8,962 nucleotides of DNA from Bacteroidales bacterium (GTDB lineage Bacteria; Bacteroidota; Bacteroidia; Bacteroidales; JAAUTT01). How positions within the stretch are numbered: the stretch's first letter is position 1; every line of letters begins with the position of its first letter. Below the pieces are notes generated by a model. It did not search any database and was not told where the DNA came from. It saw only the letters and a program-made list of their open reading frames with translations. The DNA lies in NCBI GenBank assembly GCA_025350365.1, contig JANXXY010000295.1:1-8962 (forward strand), written 5' to 3'. Shown one piece after another: positions 6,361 through 8,962 of this stretch. The position numbers were made by a program, and so were the translations under genes.

Positions 6361-6939
6361 ATGGCTATCCCGAAAGCAAGGAACGATTATTTTACTTATG
6401 ACCAATATCTAAAATGGGAGGATGGGAAGCGATGGGAAATTATTGATGGGTTAGCGTATGATATGTCACCGGCTCCAAATCGTTCCCATCAACAAATTTC
6501 AATGTCATTATCGTTAATTATTGGGAATTTTCTACGAGGCAAACAATGTCAAATATTTGCCGCACCCTTCGATGTTTGTTTTTCTGATAGAGATGAGGCC
6601 ACCGATAAAATTACCAATGTGGTACAGCCCGATATTTCAGTGATTTGTGACCCGGATAAACTTGATGAGCGTGGGGCAAAAGGAGCGCCCGACTGGATTA
6701 TTGAAATCACTTCGCCCTCTACCATCAAACACGATTTCGGGACAAAACTTCTCCTATACCAAAAATTTGGGGTTAAAGAATATTGGATTGTCGACCCGGC
6801 ATCCAAAACTGTCCATGTTTACCGGAGAGATTTGGTAGGCTTATATTTTGAAGAACGGACTGTTGCTAATCAAGACAAAATAATTTCAGGAATATTCCCC
6901 GATTTGGAAATTATATTAAAGGAAATTTTTCAGGAATAA
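6361..6939 (+). CDS. Uma2 family (DUF820) PD-(D/E)xK nuclease-like protein
   Basis: 192 residues, the normal length for the family. It shows the Uma2 pattern in order: FTYDQYLKWEDGKRWEIIDG (E26), MSPAPNRSHQQIS (H43), QPDISVI (D91), the core E115 in WIIEITSPST, and then GTKLLLYQKFGVKEYWIVDP with K129. D91 and E115 correspond to the PD-(D/E)xK nuclease active site. The usual Lys of the ExK motif is not in line, as is typical of Uma2 proteins, where a later Lys may substitute. The biological role of Uma2 is not settled; the genes multiply in cyanobacteria and Bacteroidota and are often called putative restriction endonucleases. It has its own promoter and ends 12 bases before the stop of a convergent ATPase gene. 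Two further Uma2 relics lie within 2 kb. Confidence 0.9.
   Translation: MAIPKARNDYFTYDQYLKWEDGKRWEIIDGLAYDMSPAPNRSHQQISMSLSLIIGNFLRGKQCQIFAAPFDVCFSDRDEATDKITNVVQPDISVICDPDKLDERGAKGAPDWIIEITSPSTIKHDFGTKLLLYQKFGVKEYWIVDPASKTVHVYRRDLVGLYFEERTVANQDKIISGIFPDLEIILKEIFQE
6847..6939 (+). repeat. Direct repeat, copy 1 (3' end of the intact Uma2 gene)
   Basis: The last 31 codons of this gene, stop codon included, recur in the same orientation at 8275-8367 without any indel. By hand count 80 of 93 bases match (about 86%). Similarity appears to go on for about 20 bases past the stop (TGCC, then a mixed C/T stretch). The ATPase gene lies between the two copies. Confidence 0.85.
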
Positions 6940-6951
6940 TGCCTAAGCTCC

Positions 6952-8205
6952 TTATCTTAATCCAACCATCCATTTCCATGCAGGTATTATACTTATGGTT
7001 TTAGCATCTATTTTTATAATATTTTCTTCGGCCATTGTTAAAATATATCCAAAATCAAGTTTGAAAAACATCATAGCTTCCAACAAACCCCCTATTTCCC
7101 GCTTCTTCGTTGTTTCATCCGTTAAGTCGTAACATACTTGATATAATGATGTACCATCCTGCTTTAGGTTTATGAAATCGCATTCTTGCTGACCTTTAAA
7201 ATAAAAAATATCTCCTCCTCGTCTTTTTAACTCCAGGTAAATTATATTTTCTAAAATCCTTCCAAAATCCTCACTCCGCCTAAAACTTATATTTTTCGCG
7301 AGAGCAGTATCAATAAAATAAACTTTACGGGGCGCTAAAATTTGTCGCTTCAAAGAATCGTCAAATTTTAATAAAGTAAAGGCTAAGTAAGAGTCTTCAA
7401 AATATTGCAGGTACTCTTTTATAGTAGAAGAATTTTTTATTCCAATTGTTTTAGCCAATCCATTTTGACTAATTTCTTTGGAAACATTTCCTGCAATAAT
7501 GTACAATAATTCCTTTATTTCTTTTTCTTTGGTAAGATTATGCCTGGTTAAAATATCTTTATATAAAATACCTTCGTATAGACTTTTTAAATAGTCTCTG
7601 TTTTTTGTTTTAATGTATTCGGGAATTCCGCCTACCTCGATAAACTGATTAAAAATTCCCATCCAGGTCGCCTTTCCAATTGTTGTAGATGCAAAATCGG
7701 CTTCATAAGGGGTGTTCTGAGAAACAGCGTATTCAGCCAGTGAGAATGGATATAACTCAATCTGCATATACCTTCCGGTAAGATGGGTACCAAGTTCCCG
7801 GCTAAGCATTTTTGCATTCGAACCTGTAATATATATTTTCTTTCCCAAATCGTGTAAACGCCTGACAAAACGCTCCCAGCCATTTATATTTTGTATCTCA
7901 TCAAAATAAAAAGTATTCTGATTCCCAAATTTCTCTATAAAAATTTCAAATAAAACCTGGAAATCCGATAAATTAAAATTGAGAAGCCTATCATCATCAA
8001 AATTTAAATAATAATCGTGTACTTCTTTTATATGGCGTATTTCATTTAACAAAGTAGATTTACCGCATCTCCGAATACCAGTAATTATTGTGATAAGATT
8101 CGGTGAATCAAGATGACGAAACATATGATACCGTGGGACAAAATCTACCGTAACACGAGAAACATGTTGATCTAATACAACTTCGATAATTTGAGATCGA
8201 ATCAT
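6952..8205 (-). CDS. AAA+ ATPase of the DUF4143 family
   Basis: 417 residues from the ATG at 8205. That start has a rare good ribosome-binding site (AGAGG, about 5 bases upstream) and lies just below a promoter. The frame is open farther up to a TTG at 8268, but that would include the promoter. The N-terminal AAA+ domain has Walker A G43-IRRC-G48-K49-S50-T51, Walker B FYFDEIQ (D102, E103), and a sensor-like YITGSNA near residue 127. The C-terminal DUF4143 domain (about 200-417) contains GRILENIIYLELKRRG and ECDFI. The usual nuclease-like E-x-K strand reads YQVCYDL, so the PD-(D/E)xK-like site is degraded. Such proteins are frequent, scattered genes in Bacteroidota and archaea; their substrate is unknown. 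The gene is convergent with the Uma2 gene. Confidence 0.9.
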   Translation of the reverse strand: MIRSQIIEVVLDQHVSRVTVDFVPRYHMFRHLDSPNLITIITGIRRCGKSTLLNEIRHIKEVHDYYLNFDDDRLLNFNLSDFQVLFEIFIEKFGNQNTFYFDEIQNINGWERFVRRLHDLGKKIYITGSNAKMLSRELGTHLTGRYMQIELYPFSLAEYAVSQNTPYEADFASTTIGKATWMGIFNQFIEVGGIPEYIKTKNRDYLKSLYEGILYKDILTRHNLTKEKEIKELLYIIAGNVSKEISQNGLAKTIGIKNSSTIKEYLQYFEDSYLAFTLLKFDDSLKRQILAPRKVYFIDTALAKNISFRRSEDFGRILENIIYLELKRRGGDIFYFKGQQECDFINLKQDGTSLYQVCYDLTDETTKKREIGGLLEAMMFFKLDFGYILTMAEENIIKIDAKTISIIPAWKWMVGLR

Positions 8206-8225
8206 ACTTACCTCTTTTGGGAATA

Positions 8226-8256
8226 CAAATATACGACCATAATCTTCTATTTGCAA
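8226..8256 (-). promoter_or_regulatory. Bacteroidota-type promoter for the DUF4143 ATPase
   Basis: On the minus strand, TATATTTG (plus-strand 8226-8233) is an exact TAnnTTTG -7 box. TTG (plus-strand 8254-8256) is the -33 box, with a 20-base spacer. Transcription should start near 8219-8221, giving a leader of about 15 bases that holds the AGAGG ribosome-binding site. This fixes the translation start at 8205. Confidence 0.65.
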
Positions 8257-8271
8257 TAGAAGTAACAATCA

Positions 8272-8367
8272 AATTTTGAGGAACGGACTGTTACTAAGCA
8301 AGACAAAGTAAGTTCTGGAATATTTCACGATTTGGAAATTTCATTACAGGAAATTTTTCAGAAATAG
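8272..8367 (+). pseudogene. 3' remnant of an Uma2 family gene
   Basis: Read in frame from 8272, this gives NFEERTVTKQDKVSSGIFHD and then LEISLQEIFQK and a stop. It matches the last 31 residues of the intact Uma2 protein (FEERTVANQDKIISGIFPD, then LEIILKEIFQE). Nothing upstream of 8272 continues the similarity; instead the promoter of the divergent ATPase gene begins about 15 bases away. There is no start codon. It is a truncated Uma2 gene whose 5' part was lost or replaced, and it is copy 2 of the direct repeat described at 6847-6939. Confidence 0.85.
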
Positions 8368-8624
8368 TGCCGAATCCCCCTTTTTAATTAAGTTTCGACT
8401 TATAGGATTGAACAGAAAAATTTATCGATCTATTGTTTCATCAGCCTAAAACAAACTATTTAAACGACTTACTCCTATCAACATTCTTCCGTTCTAATAA
8501 GGTAGCAAGCCAACGTCAACCATAAGCATCATCCAGTTGTATCGAAGGAGTAGATTGTTTTAAAATGGCATGAATCTTCTTTCAAGATAACAAAAAAGAT
8601 TAGTAAGTTTACCAAAAAGTACTT
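8368..8624. other. Intergenic stretch without a recognisable gene
   Basis: These 257 bases contain stops in all useful frames and no RNA gene or strong inverted repeat that I can see. The first about 20 bases resemble the sequence after the intact Uma2 stop. Near the end, TAAGTTTA at 8604-8611 is a 7-of-8 match to the -7 box, about 13 bases ahead of the next ATG, but no convincing -33 box accompanies it. Confidence 0.4.
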
Positions 8625-8962
8625 ATGGAAATCGATATCGATACAAACAAACGATATTCGTTTGCCGATTATCTGATCTGGTTGGATGATAAGCGGCGTG
8701 AGCTTTTCGAAGGAGTTGTTAAAGTAATGAGTCCGGCGTCAGGGAGAATACATCAACAAATTTCTACTGATCTGTTGTTTATTTTCAGGAGTTTTTTGAA
8801 TGCCAAGGTGTGTAAAGCATACCATGTGCCCTTTGACGTTCCGATTACCACTGAACGGTGAAAAAAGAGACAATGAAATATTTACGCTAGTACAACCCGA
8901 TATTTGTATCGTTTGTGATTCTGCAAAACTTGATGATAGAGGCTGTTTGGGAGCTCCGGATC
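8625..8962 (+). pseudogene. Frameshifted Uma2 family gene (3' end outside window)
   Basis: From the ATG at 8625 the frame encodes 78 residues of a typical Uma2 N-terminus: YSFADYLIWLDDKRRELFEG, MSPASGRIHQQIS, and HVPFDVPITTER. It then stops at TGA 8859-8861. The following bases, read in the +1 frame, continue the protein: EKRDNEIFTLVQPDICIVCD and then SAKLDDRGCLGAPD, matching QPDISVICDPDKLDERGAKGAPD of the intact paralogue. One extra base near the GG at 8857-8858 explains this; removing it gives ...TTEREKRDNEI.... Loss of one A from the nearby six-A run would not remove the TGA. It is a recent pseudogene or a sequencing error. The C-terminal half runs off the window. Confidence 0.8.

Noticed and set aside
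8206..8268. N-terminal extension of the DUF4143 ATPase to a TTG start (21 more residues)
   Set aside because: The extension covers the exact TAnnTTTG promoter box, and the ATG at 8205 has a good AGAGG ribosome-binding site.
1..8962. CRISPR array, tRNA or rRNA genes, phage or IS transposase
   Set aside because: No regularly spaced repeats, no tRNA-like cloverleaf or rRNA sequence and no transposase or integrase motifs were seen on either strand.

Overview
The window looks like chromosomal DNA from a member of the Bacteroidota (inferred; I cannot fix the genus). It is AT-rich. Most genes lack a Shine-Dalgarno sequence. Two promoters fit the Bacteroidota -33 TTG / -7 TAnnTTTG pattern, and the Uma2 and DUF4143-type ATPase genes are of kinds common in that phylum.

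Positions 1-6254 hold a tellurium-resistance-type signalling locus of the TerY-phosphatase-kinase ('TerY-P triad') class, all on the + strand. It runs: the 3' part of a TerD-family gene (1-435); a vWA protein, TerY-1 (448-1086); a terminator-like hairpin and a 182-bp nested inverted-repeat element (1091-1375); a second vWA protein with a broken metal site, TerY-2 (1440-2075); a tiny YggT-like membrane protein (2087-2341); a third vWA protein with a C-terminal TerY-C cysteine cluster, TerY-3 (2343-3392); a PP2C phosphatase with an N-terminal Ig-like domain (3439-4755); and an unusual Ser/Thr kinase with a zinc ribbon and a C-terminal beta-rich, possibly FHA-like, domain (4758-6254). From TerY-2 to the kinase the gaps are 11, 1, 46 and 2 bases, so these five genes are probably one transcription unit. 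The likely logic, inferred from the family, is that the kinase and phosphatase set the phosphorylation state of vWA/TerD partners in a cytoplasmic or membrane-attached complex. The YggT-like gene could supply the membrane link.

Positions 6255-8962 are a separate accessory block. It has an intact Uma2-family (DUF820) nuclease-like gene (6361-6939) with its own promoter, and a convergent minus-strand AAA+/DUF4143 ATPase (6952-8205), also with its own promoter. A 3' remnant of a second Uma2 gene follows (8272-8367), about 86% identical by hand count to the end of the first. A third Uma2 gene (8625 to the window edge) carries a +1 frameshift. The ATPase gene therefore sits between two direct copies of the Uma2 3' end, a sign of duplication or recombination.

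The class of the main system is known. Its less usual details are three vWA paralogues including a MIDAS-degenerate one, a conserved LPPPPPEV C-terminal tail on two of them, the embedded YggT-like half-protein, the Ig-PP2C fusion, and the nested repeat that splits the locus.
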